A program made the position numbers and the translations under genes. A model generated the notes under the pieces. The model had not been told where the DNA came from. It did not search any database and saw only the letters and a program-made list of their open reading frames with translations. A stretch of DNA of 64,000 nucleotides from Macrostomum hystrix (Eukaryota > Platyhelminthes > Macrostomidae): positions 8,730,501 through 8,794,500 of the forward strand of contig CATNEN010000025.1 in NCBI GenBank assembly GCA_950097015.1, written 5' to 3'. Shown piece by piece: positions 31,512 through 44,776 of the stretch. Each line of letters begins with the position of its first letter. Position 1 is the stretch's first letter.

Positions 31512-32785
31512 AATATCTGCATTAATTGCATTCTCTGCATTAATCTCTGCATTAATTGCATTCTCTGCATTAATCTCTGCATTAATCTCTGCATTAATCT
31601 CTGCATTAATTGCATTCTCTGCATTAATCTCTGCATTAATTGCATTCTTTGCATTAATCTCTGCATCAATTGCATTCTCTGCATTAATCTCTGCATCAAT
31701 TGCATTCTCTGCATTAATATCTGCATTAATCTCTGCATTAATATCTGCATTAATTGCATTCTCTGCATTAATCTCTGCATTAATTGCATTCTCTGCATTA
31801 ATCTCTGCATTAATTGCATTCTCTGCATTAATCTCTGCATTAATCTCTGCATCAATTGCATTCTCTGCATTAATCTCTGCATTAATCTCTGCATTAATTG
31901 CATTCTCTGCATTAATCTCTGCATTAATCTCTGCATTAATTGCACTCTCTGCATTAATCTCTGCATTAATCTCTGCATTAATTGCATTCTTTGCATTAAT
32001 CTCTGCATTAATCTCTGCATTAATCTCTGCATTAATCTCTGCATTAATCTCTGCATTAATTGCATTCTCTGCATTAATCTCTGCATTAATTGCATTCTCT
32101 GCATTAATATCTGCATTAATTGCATTCTCTGCATTAATCTCTGCATTAATCTCTGCATTAATTGCATTCTCTGCATTAATCTCTGCATTAATTGCATTCT
32201 CTGCATTAATCTCTGCATTAATTGCACTCTTTGCATTAATCTCTGCATTAATTGCATTCTCTGCATTAATCTCTGCATTAATCTCTGCATTAATCTCTGC
32301 ATTAATTGCACTCTTTGCATTAATCTCTGCATTAATTGCATTCTCTGCATTAATCTCTGCATTAATTGCATTCTCTGCATTAATCTCTGCATTAATTGCA
32401 TTCTCTGCATTAATCTCTGCATTAATTGCATTCTCTGCATTAATCTCTGCATTAATTGCATTCTCTGCATTAATCTCTGCATTAATTGCATTCTCTGCAT
32501 TAATCTCTGCATTAATTGCATTCTCTGCATTAATATCTGCATTAATTGCATTCTCTGCATTAATATATGCATTAATTGCATTCTCTGCATTAATCTCTGC
32601 ATTAATTGCATTCTCTGCATTAATCTCTGCATTAATTGCATTCTCTGCATTAATCTCTGCATTAATTGCATTCTCTGCATTAATCTCTGCATTAATTGCA
32701 TTCTCTGCATTAATCTCTGCATTAATTGCATTCTCTGCATTAATCTCTGCATTAATTGCATTCTCTGCATTAATCTCTGCATTAA
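31512..32785. repeat. CTGCATTAAT satellite, unit 1, 1274 bp
   Basis: 12-bp unit attaatctctgc and 18-bp unit attaattgcattctctgc, mostly combined as a 30-bp higher-order repeat. All units are multiples of three, so three frames stay open for over 430 codons (INAE, MQRL and LCIN repeats). These frames are not proteins I can support. Confidence 0.95.
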
Positions 32786-32968
32786 AAATAAAAACTACAA
32801 TTAATATCTTCAAACTGTCATCCATGTTTTTGAGCTACATCTCTTTTTTATAAATGCTTCTGAAGTTAAATTGCATTTAGCGACTCGTAATTATCCCAAT
32901 TAACTTTCCCAACCCCTGTCATGCCTTCTAAATGATTTCATAAAAAATGGCTTCGATTTTTGGGGGAG

Positions 32969-34211
32969 TGTCGTGAAATCACGAGTTATTATTAACCAAT
33001 CCTGTTCACTGTACACCCTTGTGGTAATCTCCTTTTCTAACCCCGGTTATTTGCCAGCTCAGCTCCACTCTTTGATCTCTATTATTGATTTTCCCCCGTG
33101 TCCCTTTACACTCTGACCCCTCCAGTCTAGCGTCTGCACCCATCATGTCTCTCCCTCTGCGCTCGTTATCGTGTGTACACCCTAGGGTTTTCATACCCTC
33201 ATTTGTCTCTCCTCGCTGTAGACCCCATCTGTCGCTTGTCCTTAAATTAAATCGGTCACGGAACTCAGATCCAAGATTTATTGTGGAAACGTTAAACGTT
33301 CTTCACTGGAATTCTTCTTCAGGAATTCTTCGCTGGAAGAGTCCGTGGTAGTTAAAAGCGGAAATTTTTTTCCTAATGTAGTGTCAGCTTGTTTGCCCTT
33401 CTATCTCCCCGTGTTATTATTCAGTACTTATTTTTAGACACGTGTTTTTTGCTAAAAGTCACCCACGCCAAGCCGGGCGGACCAGCCGGGGGAACGGACG
33501 CCCACCACCCCGCGAGCGCTACCCCTGGGCTACAGTCCCGGCCAATCAGCGAGCGACCCGGCCTCACTACCTGTCTACCCTCGGCAAGAAGCTACCCCGG
33601 GGCTCAGAACGGCGGTTGCAAGTCTACTGTGATTTGTCGCCTTGGCTACAGCCAGGCATCCACCTCGCCGATCGACCTAATTTGGGGTTAAAATGACTCT
33701 ATAAAAGGAAGCGTGTTTTTGCAGTGACTTTTATCGTTCTCCGCAATTCGCCTCACACTGTGAGAAGCACGTGCAAACCAGTCCACTTTGTTTTGTCTCT
33801 CCCCGCCCGACCACGCTCCGCTTGTTCAGTTAGGTAGCTTTCGGCGCTACGCGTCTTGAGAGTGCGCCGCTGACAAGGGTGGTCTAGATAGGCGCTTGTT
33901 GTCGAAGTCAGTACGTGCTCTCTTCGGAGACTCCGCCGTCACACAGAAGGAGTGCCAACCGATAGGATCTGTCGGGGCAGCGCTGAAAGCAGAGACAACC
34001 GGAGCCTCTCGGGAAGAGTAGGGCGCTGATTAGGCCAGTTTAAGTAAAATTGTTATATCCAAATTGTTAGACTAAACTTGCTTTTCACTGTGAGCGCGCT
34101 ATAATTTATTTCCGTGTGAACATCCTTATTCTGTCAATGGAACTTTTAAATCAAGTAAACGAGATTAAAATCAATTCCTGCTCTTATCTGGAATCTTAGC
34201 GAGTCACAACA
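32969..34211 (+). mobile_element. LTR-like segment with TATA box, unit 1
   Basis: A polypurine-like gggggag precedes tgtcgtga, and the segment ends tcacaaca, an imperfect inverted pair (7 of 8). A strong TATA box (tataaaagg, 33700) sits mid-way as in a retroviral LTR. No clear primer-binding site follows; a short frame starting atgaatagagatg (34490) could be a gag stub. No flanking target duplication. Alternative: a cellular promoter. Confidence 0.45.
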
Positions 34212-34546
34212 GATTAAATCACTCACAATCAATTTATTCGAGTCTTCGCGTTCATACTGTGTTATTCTTTTTCATTGGGAGTTTCGCCGGGCCGGAGGAA
34301 CACGCGGGTCCCATCGCTTATCTATTCCGCTTCGCTCGCTACCGCAGTCTCTATAAACGCTATATAATTCCAGATTCCCTGCTGCTATTGAAACCATTGG
34401 TAGGACACCGACCCCGGTGAATAGTCGCTAGCTTTAAATTCCTCACGCTCCAGCTAGGACATTCATTTTATTACACTAACGAATTTTAAATGAATAGAGA
34501 TGATAAACTTAGGGATTTGACTAAATCAATGAAGTATGTAACAAGA

Positions 34547-36412
34547 AGAAAAATCTAAAGCCTGCGGACTGGTCGCTGACTAGCTATTGTAATTTGTAAC
34601 AGAGTATGATGAGCTGACATTAATAATTGTATTCAGAAATGGACTACAAGTCAAAAAACTAAAAAAATACCCAGCGGGAAAGCCTACCTCGAATCTAGCT
34701 GAATGTAACTCTAGTTTTTAGGATAGGTTTGAATTTTCTTTTTAGTGCACCAAAGATGCTTTTTGCATCAAAATCATGCACCAAAAAAATCGTCCAGTTT
34801 CAGAAAAATCGGCCAAACAAAAGTTTAACTTAAAATAGCAAGAATAAGTCTAGTTATATATTCTAGCTATATAGTGTCTGTCGTTTTTCGAGAAAAAAAA
34901 ATTTTGTTTTAAAATATTTTCATAGCACAGAATAACAAAACTTTACAATTATATTTTTGTTCTTACGCGAAACAAAGTCTGGGTTGTAAAATAGCAATCT
35001 CTTAATTAAGTATGATAATAAAAAAGAAAAAAGTGAAACGTCTTACCATTGGTACAGTTCATTTTTTAACTTTTCTTGTGTTCTCGCGCGCCGACTAACT
35101 AGCAAGCCTACATTTTATACTATAGATTTGACTGGTTCCTACGTCTCGCTTTTTTTGGTGGAAATTACCAAGGTACGGAAATGTTAAAACCTCTATCAGA
35201 ACGTTTACAACTCTTATGTGTTTCTTTCTCATTTTGAACTTTTTATTATTACTTATTTCGATACAGCAATTATGTACAATATAATGTTGTAGGTATTGCT
35301 AATGTAGCTATTTAGCTGGTCAATCAAAGCACTTTGCTGAGTTTTTTTAATCAAAATATACATTTCAACTTGCTAAGGTTTGCTAAGGTAATAGACAAAT
35401 CAACGAAAATATACAAATCAGTTCCTTTAAAAGTATTTCGAGTTAGTGGCGTGACATTTTTTTAAAGAAATGTTTATTTAAATTGAACTATTTTAAGAAA
35501 ATATATTATAAATTGTATTAGGAATTTAAGGGATACGTTGCTGTCTTAAAAAACTATCCTAATTGCATGCAATGCAGAAGATGTTGAACTATTTAGATCC
35601 CCATTTTACCTTACAATATGTGATTGTTGTTTTTTACATCTTGTGATATGATTTTGTTAGTATGCTAAAAAGTTTTTTAAACTCTTTTTAGTTTTCTACT
35701 TGGCAATTTTAAACAGCCCGTGCTGTTTTACACCTTCTTGTAAAATCTTGATATCTTATGAAACTTTGCTGAAATTCAAAAGCTGAAGGAGCAAGCTATT
35801 GAAAATGTAATTCTTATCTATCATTGTTTTTTATTCACCGACTGGAATTACCTGGGTGGGACATCGGTTTTGGACCATATTAGAAGTGGAGGTGTCTATT
35901 TTATGCACCTGTTGTTTCTGCGGTTGAGTCCTATGAAAGGCAATATTTACTCGATTCTTAAATACCTTGTATGATTGTGGCTGTTTTAGTCTTTTGCAGC
36001 TGCTTTAAGAATACTTTATTATTGCTTTTGTATGACAGTTCTTCGTGAGTCACGTTAATCATCTATCTATTTTTCTAACATAGGTATTGTACTTGATTTT
36101 TTATTAACCTCATTTAACCTCATGGCGTCTTGTATCCAGCTATGTGCAATTTTCTAAGTAATTTTTGTGTATTCTAGTCATATTTATCTAAGTCACTTTG
36201 ATAAATGTGGGACTGTTTTATGTGGGACTTCATTTTATCTATTCAAAAAACATCTGAAAAATGTCCTTTTGCACAAACATCTTTGCAATCATTTGTATTG
36301 ATGTTCATTTTTATCTGCTTATTTGTGAAAGTATAGTATATAAAGTATAGTTAATATGAGTACCAATACTGTTGCGTTTTATTGAGTGGATTTGCTTGTT
36401 GTTATTAAAAAA
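34547..36412. other. upstream region of gene copy 2
   Basis: 34547-35535 is shared with 21715-22682; 35536-36412 occurs only before copies 2, 3 and 4. AT-rich, no coding content recognised. It must contain the promoter unless transcription starts in the LTR-like segment. Confidence 0.4.
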
Positions 36413-36527
36413 ATCGAAGTAGGCTTACTAGGAGCAATACAAGATGTACTTTTATGAGGCACAAACTTTTGCATCCTAACATCATAAATCTAATTCTTTA
36501 ACTCTGTTTCAGAACTGAAAGCTTAAC

Positions 36528-39500
36528 ATGACTACAAAACTGAGCTCATTAATCGTTATTTCTCTGCTGCTGATCGGTAAGTTAAGTGGCTTGTTCGTTG
36601 AGGTTACATAATGATATTGATTATTAATTATATTCGCTGATTACACTTGCCCGTTGGGGCTACATGTGCAACACAGCACAGCCGTAGCTATTGCGCGGCT
36701 CATCTGAAGGCAGCATGCAGCTGTTCAGTCCATGGACCGGGGGCCACACCTACCCTCAATTACCAGCTAGTACCCGTTTTACAGCTGGGTGAACTGAAGC
36801 AATGCTGAGTGAGTTGTCCTGCTAGTGGACACGAATTGTGCCAGCGAAGGCCGAATCGAACCCCCGACCGTCAAGTCGATTAGTTTGAGAAAACCACTAG
36901 ACTACAAACCTGATTTCATATAATTTTATTAAAAATCTGTACTATTAATTATTTATTAAACATTGTCAGATACTGCCAGGTCTGCGGTTTGGCACTGCAT
37001 ACACAACGTACGCCACGAAGACTTCGTCAAAATCGGAGACATCAACGCGATTAGGGTGAGTAGTATGTTGCAAACGGCCTTTATCGACCAGAAGATAAGA
37101 AATCCTTAGATTAAAGGATACTTATGTACTGAGTACGTAAGCGATGCCTTAAGAATAGCCAAGTAGGCGAGTTTTATAAGCACCCAGTTGTGTCAGATTT
37201 GCAGCCAATAACAATAGACTGCGCTTCCAAAGGCTGTGTGCCTGTACGTGCACTGAGGAGGCCGCGACTCCCCACAAAAGTTTTTATCCGAGCTAATGCT
37301 GGCACTAGTTATATAGATGGCTGAATGTGAAGAAAATGCTATTTAAACGACTTGCTCAACCCCCAAGACACATTTAGCTTCTATTCGTGCGGTTCTATCC
37401 AGTCAGCTGCAAGGAGCCAGGATAAAATAAAGCTGCGTCTGCTGTTTCAGGTGATAACGTATGTCCGAGGCGATCCGGGCTATAGGAAGAACCTGGAGTG
37501 CAGGTATCTTCTGAGAGTGATCAACTATGACCAGCCCAGACAGATGTACATTGACGTGCCCGTGGTGGACTTTGACAACAATACTGACCCGTTTTGCAAC
37601 AAAACCGACGTGTTCAGCTTCTGGCATAAGTACAACGAGAGTGAGTGGCTTGGCTTAAGACAAAAGTTTCCTCTAAGTTTCCTCTCAACCCTCGACAATT
37701 CAACACTCCTATCAAGGAGAAATCGTTTATAGTAATTCAACTAAAACTCCGAGTCACAGTAATTTCGTCGGCTTTCGATGCAAATTAAAACTCTAACGTG
37801 GAAGTACAAGCAGGCAATGTGTGACTTTTTATTAAGGAAAATGTGGTGCTTTCGTTTTGGCTTTACGAGTGTAATTTTATTACTCTATAAATATTGCGAA
37901 CATCTCTGTTTAATTATTATTGAGTATTCACAACAGCTGCTATCAGCCGACTGCACACATTTCAGCTGCTTGGCGGCGGGAGTCCTGGTGCAGTGAATCG
38001 TCCGTGTCACGCAGTTTCCAATTCTTGCCGTTTAGACGGCAAATAATCAACTTGTGGGACTCGTGAGTAGCACTGCAGCTTCTTACTGAGCTCTCTTATG
38101 AGAATGCGAGTTGAGACCCTGCTGCTTCACTACCCACTTCACTCTGCAGGTCGTACTACCTGACTGCGGAATTCCAGTCTGACAATGAGCAAGTCCGCTC
38201 CGATGCCAAGGGATTGCAGATGAATGTGCAGGTGCTGGGCAGAAATTGCCACAGGAACATGCTGTATCTCGATAACTACTGCTACCTGGTCACTCCTGAG
38301 AATGTGTCGCCAGCTCAATCCAATCAGGTTGGAAAACTCTTACTCGGCAACTTTTTCACTGTCCGAAACGCCTCTTCTGGCCGGGATATCTTAGACTTTC
38401 TGCGCAGATTCTCTGAGAGAAGTACGCATTTCTTTTTCGAATTTCTGATGAGGATATTTTTGCTCAATTGTGCTCAATCTTGTCACCTCTTTGCGCTTCC
38501 CTCAGACAAAGCCAGGAAAGACGAGTATCCTTACGAGTCGCCACTGGCCCTGACTAATCTCAGACTGTGGACCGGCTACTTTGTGAACGAATACTCCTTC
38601 AGCGAGGAGGACCCGGTCATGTTTTACTCAGATCCGATAGACGACTGCATTGTCAAGCAAGTGAAAGTGTGAGTGCTGCTTCTCTATCCTGATTCTAGTC
38701 TAAAGGATATTGTAAATATCATATGGTTTAGAATGTCAATCATTCGATTTCAGGACTCGTGAGATTTTGACCGGCTGTAATAAAAACCCAGCGCCTGTAG
38801 CCCTTAATTGGCTTAGCAACGGCAGCGTGCATTTTTCCTGTGTGCCAGGCAACGATTCGATGCCAGCTCTGATCCAGTTCAGCCAGATTCCTAAAACCAA
38901 GGGCGACCTGCACCCGCAGCTGTTCCGCACCTGCGACATCGCGCCGCCAACAACGACTACGACTCCGGAACCAACGACAACTACAGCGCCGCCAACAACG
39001 ACTACGACTCCGGAACCAACGACAACTACAGCGCCGCCAACAACGACTACGACTCCGGAACCAACGACAACTACAGCGCCGCCAACAACGACTACGACTC
39101 CGGAACCAACGACAACTACAGCGCCGCCAACAGCGACCACGACTCCGGAACCAACGACAACTACAGCGCCGCCAACAACGACTACGACTCCGGAACCAAC
39201 GACAACTACAGCGCCGCCAACAACGACTACGACTCCGGAACCAACGACAACTACAGCGCCGCCAACAACGACTACGACTCCGGAACCAACGACAACTACA
39301 GCGCCGCCAACAACGACTACGACTCCGGAACCAACGACAACTACAGCGCCGCCAACAACGACTACGACTCCGGAACCAACGACAACTACAGCGCCGCCAA
39401 CAACGACTACGACTCCGGAACCAACGACAACTACAGCGCCGCCAACAACGACTACGACTCCGGAACCAACGACAACTACAGCGCCGCCAACAACGACTAC

Positions 39501-40248
39501 GACTCCGGAACCAACGACAACTACAGCGCCGCCAACAACGACTACGACTCCGGAACCAACGACAACTACAGCGCCGCCAACAACGACTACGACTCCGGAA
39601 CCAACGACAACTACAGCGCCGCCAACAACGACTACGACTCCGGAACCAACGACAACTACAGCGCCGCCAACAACGACTACGACTCCGGAACCAACGACAA
39701 CTACAGCGCCGCCAACAACGACTACGACTCCGGAACCAACGACAACTACAGCGCCGCCAACAACGACTACGACTCCGGAACCAACGACAACTACAGCGCC
39801 GCCAACAACGACTACGACTCCGGAACCAACGAAAACTACAGCGCCGCAAACAACGACTACGACTCCGGAACCAACGACAACTACAGCGCCGCCAACAACG
39901 ACTACGACTCCGGAACCAACGACAACTACAGCGCCGCCAACAACGACTACGACTCCGGAACCAACGACAACTACAGCGCCGCCAACAACGACTACGACTC
40001 CGGAACCAACGAAAACTACAGCGCCGCAAACAACGACTACGACTCCGGAACCAACGACAACTACAGCGCCGCCAACAACGACTACGACTCCGGAACCAAC
40101 GACAACTACAGCGCCGCCAACAACGACTACGACTCCGGAACCAACGACAACTACAGCGCCGCCACCAATCAGAGCAGTGCCGTCAGCGGCAATACTATCA
40201 TTATTATTGATTTTGTTGTTGCCCTTGTTATCATCGTGGCTATTGTGA
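36528..40248 (+). CDS. tandem surface-protein gene, copy 2 (signal peptide, CUB-like, lectin-like, Thr/Pro stalk)
   Basis: Exons 36528-36576, 36970-37055, 37451-37644, 38036-38062, 38150-38421, 38506-38668 and 38754-40248 join to 761 codons without a stop. Signal peptide about 1-20. CUB-like domain about 22-147 (NLEC at 59-62, DFDN, DPFCNKTDVFSFW at 91-103). Divergent C-type-lectin-like domain about 152-324: Cys 152, 163, 257, 272, 293, 324, with YCYLVTPENVS, NFFTVRNASSGRDILDFLRR and LRLWTGYF. Residues 327 to about 735 are the APPTTTTTPEPTTTT stalk, expected to be densely O-glycosylated. The frame ends in LSLLLILLLPLLSSWLL, like a GPI-anchor signal. In the -1 frame the same DNA gives a transmembrane helix and basic tail ending at 40313. 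Exon 3 must use donor ga/gtggct, not the better gtgagt four bases earlier, to stay open. Likely an extracellular recognition or adhesion protein; family and ligand unknown. Confidence 0.75.
36636..36910 (-). mobile_element. old SINE family 1 copy in intron 1, unit 2
   Basis: Same element as at 24431-24706, with a few substitutions (gtgccagcgaaggccgaatc in place of gttccagcgaagtcggaatc). Confidence 0.8.
38941..40163 (+). repeat. 45-bp stalk repeat, unit 2, about 27.2 copies
   Basis: Variant gcgaccacg in unit 5 (near 39130). The aaaact...caaaca marker occurs twice, exactly 180 bp apart (about 39832 and 40012), showing a four-unit internal duplication absent from unit 1. Confidence 0.97.
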
Positions 40249-40313
40249 TCGGTGTCGTTGTCTACTTTAGTCGTCAAAGAGGACAGCAGCCGCCATCAAC
40301 TAATGGGGACTAG

Positions 40314-41950
40314 CCGCCACTGCGGGGTAATCAGAAGGAGAAAAAGGCCAGAAGCCGCTACTGGGGACGAACACTCGGGATTTCAAAAGCGATAGAAACG
40401 CTGTGGCTAAGAGTGTCGGCTTGACTGTGGACAATGTCGAAGGCACTTTCTGAAGTCTGTTTGGTGGGCGCTTTTACTCATAATTTTGCATTGGCTAACA
40501 GCGTTGCTTAATTTTGTTTTGTTTATAAAGACAGAAATGTTTTTACGATCGCTTATTTCCGGTCTGCGAAGGAAGGAAAACCGGAATTGTCATTTTTCTG
40601 TTTTCATTTGAAATCTAAAATAATCTGTAATGCATGCTGAAGAAGCAGAAGTGCCCCATTGTCAGTCGACCTTTCGAACCCCCGCGCGTGCGCGTATCTA
40701 GCTTGTAATTGCGATCCCCGCGACCCAGTTCCTGTATTCCCATGTTTTACTTCTCTGTTTAGTAGTAATTGGTGATGGAGCTAATGATATATTGATAAGG
40801 TTCCGCAATTAAATTTATATTTCCCGAACATAGAATCCTTTTCCCCGGATTCCTATGATTCGAAATCCCCCATCCCCGGATCATTAATTGGTTAACTTGA
40901 CTTGCTACATATCGAATTAAAGTAAGGATGCGAGAGGAAGCAGTCTATCTATTTGTGTGGTTATTATTATCATTAGTTAGAGGTTAGGATATAATTCTCC
41001 ATCCTCAATACCGTTTTCTGATTGTTAGTTGTTAGATTGTTTCGTAATTGATTGTAGTAATTTGTCTGCAGCAATATATTTGAAGCAATACCTGTCTTTA
41101 ATTTCACTATTCTAATTATACGTTCCTTAAATATTTGGGCTTAAGTTATTATTGTAGTGTCTGTTATTAATGCTTCTGATGACAGCTGTTGTATCTTAAA
41201 TAACTGACGCAACGGAGATTCAGATTTGTTAGACTTAGAGTAATAAGGAAAACACGCCGATAGGCGGCACTCGGCAGGCAGACGAATAGGAGTGTGTATT
41301 TGATATATTATAGCAATAGCCGTACGATATACGCATGAGTGCAGAGGTCGGGGCTTTTATTTATAGGCCCAAAGGCGTGTGGAGAGAGCATTCTAGAAAG
41401 TTACTAAAAATAGACTACACGGGAAAGTTCTGGAACCAGTGATGGACTTAACGCCTTACGACAAAGAATAGAAATTTCTGGAAAGTTCCCGGAAATTACA
41501 GCAACAATAGTCTCAACAGCTGCAGCGACCCTTTTGACCCTTTCGGCCAATCGGCAATTTATTGGCCGATTTATAATATTTGTGAAGTTAAAATAGGAAA
41601 CCGCATCAAGAAAAAGATGTAGCTAGTTTAACCTGTCCTCAGGTGACGGCAATTCTTTCGGACTGTTCTAGACCTAGTGCCACGGCCATAGTATTCGCTA
41701 TACCATTATCTTAGTTCCTTTCGGCTTAGGCTCTATAGGTTCTTTAGGTTCTCAGTGCAGCTTTTTCGAAACAGTTGCAACTAGTTAGCTGATTTAAAAG
41801 TAATTAAGCTAGTCATTTTGATCAAATCAAAATGCAAAAGTACTGAGAACACGTCTAGTCCTTTATAAAGCTGAGCTGCGGAGCATGCTCCATTTTATCT
41901 AAGATTGCAATCTCTGCTTGAACAAACACATGGGCAACGTTGCGAACACG
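40314..41950. other. gene 3' flank, unit 2
   Basis: Same as 28313-29949; one visible difference is aggaaaccgc at 41597 for aggaggccgc. No gene recognised. Confidence 0.4.
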
Positions 41951-42236
41951 TTGTCGGGCCATTGTCATGTTCCTGTGCCGCATCGCCAAGATCACCAAAC
42001 TGAGCAGCGTCACTCTCAGGATGCTGTACAGGGCCTACGGTGAGAGTGCTCTCACCTACGGCGCCCCAATCTTGACTCTGATCTGCGTCACCAACCAGAT
42101 CAAGCTGCAAAAGATCTAAACCCTTGCTCTGCGCATCTGCTATGGTGTGCCTTCTTACCTGAGCACCGAATACCTTCACAAACTGGCCGACATGCCAATG
42201 CTCTCAGCCAGAGAAAGCAGCTCGGTGTGGCCTGCA
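41951..42236 (+). mobile_element. LINE reverse-transcriptase fragment, unit 2
   Basis: Identical, including the in-frame stop, to 29950-30235. Confidence 0.75.
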
Positions 42237-42555
42237 TGCATGCCTTTTTATTTCAATTTTTATTTCAATATTTCAATTTTTATTAGATCCCTTCTTTGTG
42301 CGGGATTTCCCCTGTATATTTCTGCCTATTTTATCTCCCAATGCGTGCCTAAATATAGCCTTGCAAATATTGAATATTTTTTTGTTTCATTAAGGCTCAA
42401 TATTCGCATAAAATAAGCCAAATCAAATCGAGTGTATATATATTATGAATTTCGATTAAATCCAATAATAGTCTGCGGCAGAGTTTTTCGAAACTGATCA
42501 GCAGCCCCAGTCAAATAGGGAATTCGTTTTAACAACAACCTATTATACCCTTGCC

Positions 42556-42621
42556 TCAACCATAACCCTAAACCTAAACCTAACCCTAAACCAAACCGTA
42601 ACCCTAAACCTAACCTTAATG
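42556..42621. repeat. degenerate telomere-like tract, unit 2
   Basis: Same sequence as 30555-30620. Confidence 0.6.
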
Positions 42622-43002
42622 TTGTGACTGATTGTGTGAGTACACTTGCCCTGTGAGTAAACCTAGCGTGAGTCACTTTATACACAAAATACAAGATACT
42701 AAATTGTGTATTTAGTATCTCCGTAATTAACCCGTCCAGTTTAACTAATCTTTAGCGGTATTCTTTAATTATTTGCGCGAATTCACTGAACAAGTTTCCA
42801 AGAAATTCGACTACTGCTTAATTCGACTTCTTTTTCTATTCCGGTATCACGCCGTATGCTACTATGGACTATGCTACTGTAAATATTTACTGCTTTGCCT
42901 TTATCACTTATTAGACTGACGTAATATTTTATTCCTATGTTACAGTTCTTTTCATTATGACGTATTTAAATGATGTGCTCTGTGGCTGCTATCTGCAATT
43001 AA

Positions 43003-43311
43003 TAATTAATAATTGATTACACCTGCCCCAATTGGGTCAGATGTGCAGCCGACAGCACAGCCGCAGCTAATGCGCGGCGCATCTGAAGGCTGCGTACAGC
43101 TGTTCAGTCCATGGACTGGGGGGACGCCACACCCACCTTCAATTATCCCAGCTGATGCTGGTACCCATTTAACAGCTGGGTGAACTGAAGCAATGCAGAG
43201 TTAAGTGTCTTGCTAAAGGACACAAATTGTTTCAGGGGAGTCGGGAATCGAACCCCCGACCTTCAAGTCGTGAGTCCGACGCCCTAACCACTAGGCTACA
43301 ACCTCTGTTCA
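43003..43311 (-). mobile_element. SINE family 1, unit 2
   Basis: Same insertion and same 12-bp target duplication (atctgcaattaa) as in unit 1, so it was inherited by duplication and not inserted anew. Confidence 0.92.
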
Positions 43312-43512
43312 ATCTGCAATTAAAATAGGCCTACTTTGTCTATAGTCGGCTAGCTAGCTAACGATTAAATGCTGAACAGCGAATTATATAACTATTTGAC
43401 AAGCTCCTATGATTTGGCATTGCAAGCATATATGGAGCTATGCAGTAAATAAAAAACAGGCTAGACCTATTTCAGTTCTTATTGATTGAACATAATCTTC
43501 ATTACAACAAGT

Positions 43513-44594
43513 AATATCTGCATTAATTGCATTCTCTGCATTAATCTCTGCATTAATTGCATTCTCTGCATTAATCTCTGCATTAATCTCTGCATTAATC
43601 TCTGCATTAATTGCATTCTCTGCATTAATCTCTGCATTAATTGCATTCTTTGCATTAATCTCTGCATCAATTGCATTCTCTGCATTAATCTCTGCATCAA
43701 TTGCATTCTCTGCATTAATATCTGCATTAATCTCTGCATTAATATCTGCATTAATTGCATTCTCTGCATTAATCTCTGCATTAATTGCATTCTCTGCATT
43801 AATCTCTGCATTAATTGCATTCTCTGCATTAATCTCTGCATTAATCTCTGCATCAATTGCATTCTCTGCATTAATCTCTGCATTAATCTCTGCATTAATT
43901 GCATTCTCTGCATTAATCTCTGCATTAATCTCTGCATTAATTGCACTCTCTGCATTAATCTCTGCATTAATCTCTGCATTAATTGCATTCTTTGCATTAA
44001 TCTCTGCATTAATCTCTGCATTAATCTCTGCATTAATCTCTGCATTAATCTCTGCATTAATTGCATTCTCTGCATTAATCTCTGCATTAATTGCATTCTC
44101 TGCATTAATCTCTGCATTAATTGCATTCTCTGCATTAATCTCTGCATTAATTGCATTCTCTGCATTAATCTCTGCATTAATTGCACTCTTTGCATTAATC
44201 TCTGCATTAATTGCATTCTCTGCATTAATCTCTGCATTAATCTCTGCATTAATCTCTGCATTAATTGCACTCTTTGCATTAATCTCTGCATTAATTGCAT
44301 TCTCTGCATTAATCTCTGCATTAATTGCATTCTCTGCATTAATCTCTGCATTAATTGCATTCTCTGCATTAATCTCTGCATTAATTGCATTCTCTGCATT
44401 AATCTCTGCATTAATTGCATTCTCTGCATTAATCTCTGCATTAATTGCATTCTCTGCATTAATCTCTGCATTAATTGCATTCTCTGCATTAATATCTGCA
44501 TTAATTGCATTCTCTGCATTAATCTCTGCATTAATTGCATTCTCTGCATTAATCTCTGCATTAATTGCATTCTCTGCATTAATCTCTGCATTAA
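43513..44594. repeat. CTGCATTAAT satellite, unit 2, 1082 bp
   Basis: Same left and right edges as in unit 1, 192 bp shorter. Lacks the tatatg variant seen at 32574. Confidence 0.95.
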
Positions 44595-44776
44595 AAATAA
44601 AAACTACAATTAATATCTTCAAACTGTCATCCATGTTTTTGAGCTACATCTCTTTTTTATAAATGCTTCTGAAGTTAAATTGCGTTTAGCGACTCGTAAT
44701 TATCCCAATTAACTTTCCCAACCCCTGTCATGCCTTCTAAATGATTTCATAAAAAATGGCTTCGATTTTTGGGGAG

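Larger units (their letters stand above)
24205..36412. repeat. tandem 12-kb unit 1
   Basis: Head-to-tail segmental unit, measured from the shared word atcgaagtaggcttactagg before exon 1. It contains the gene and all linked elements. Its gene 5' half is diverged from the other units; from the stalk repeats on it is nearly identical to them. Confidence 0.95.

Noticed and set aside
31437-32825. Three long open frames of INAE, MQRL and LCIN repeats
   Set aside because: Products of a satellite whose units are multiples of three; no flanking coding signal, and frames exist on both strands.
33085-33691. 88-100-codon plus-strand frames at 33085-33691 and their copies
   Set aside because: They lie in the LTR-like segment, overlap one another in different frames and show no domain.
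43438-44634. Origin of replication or centromere function for the AT-rich satellite
   Set aside because: No evidence beyond base composition; not supportable from sequence.
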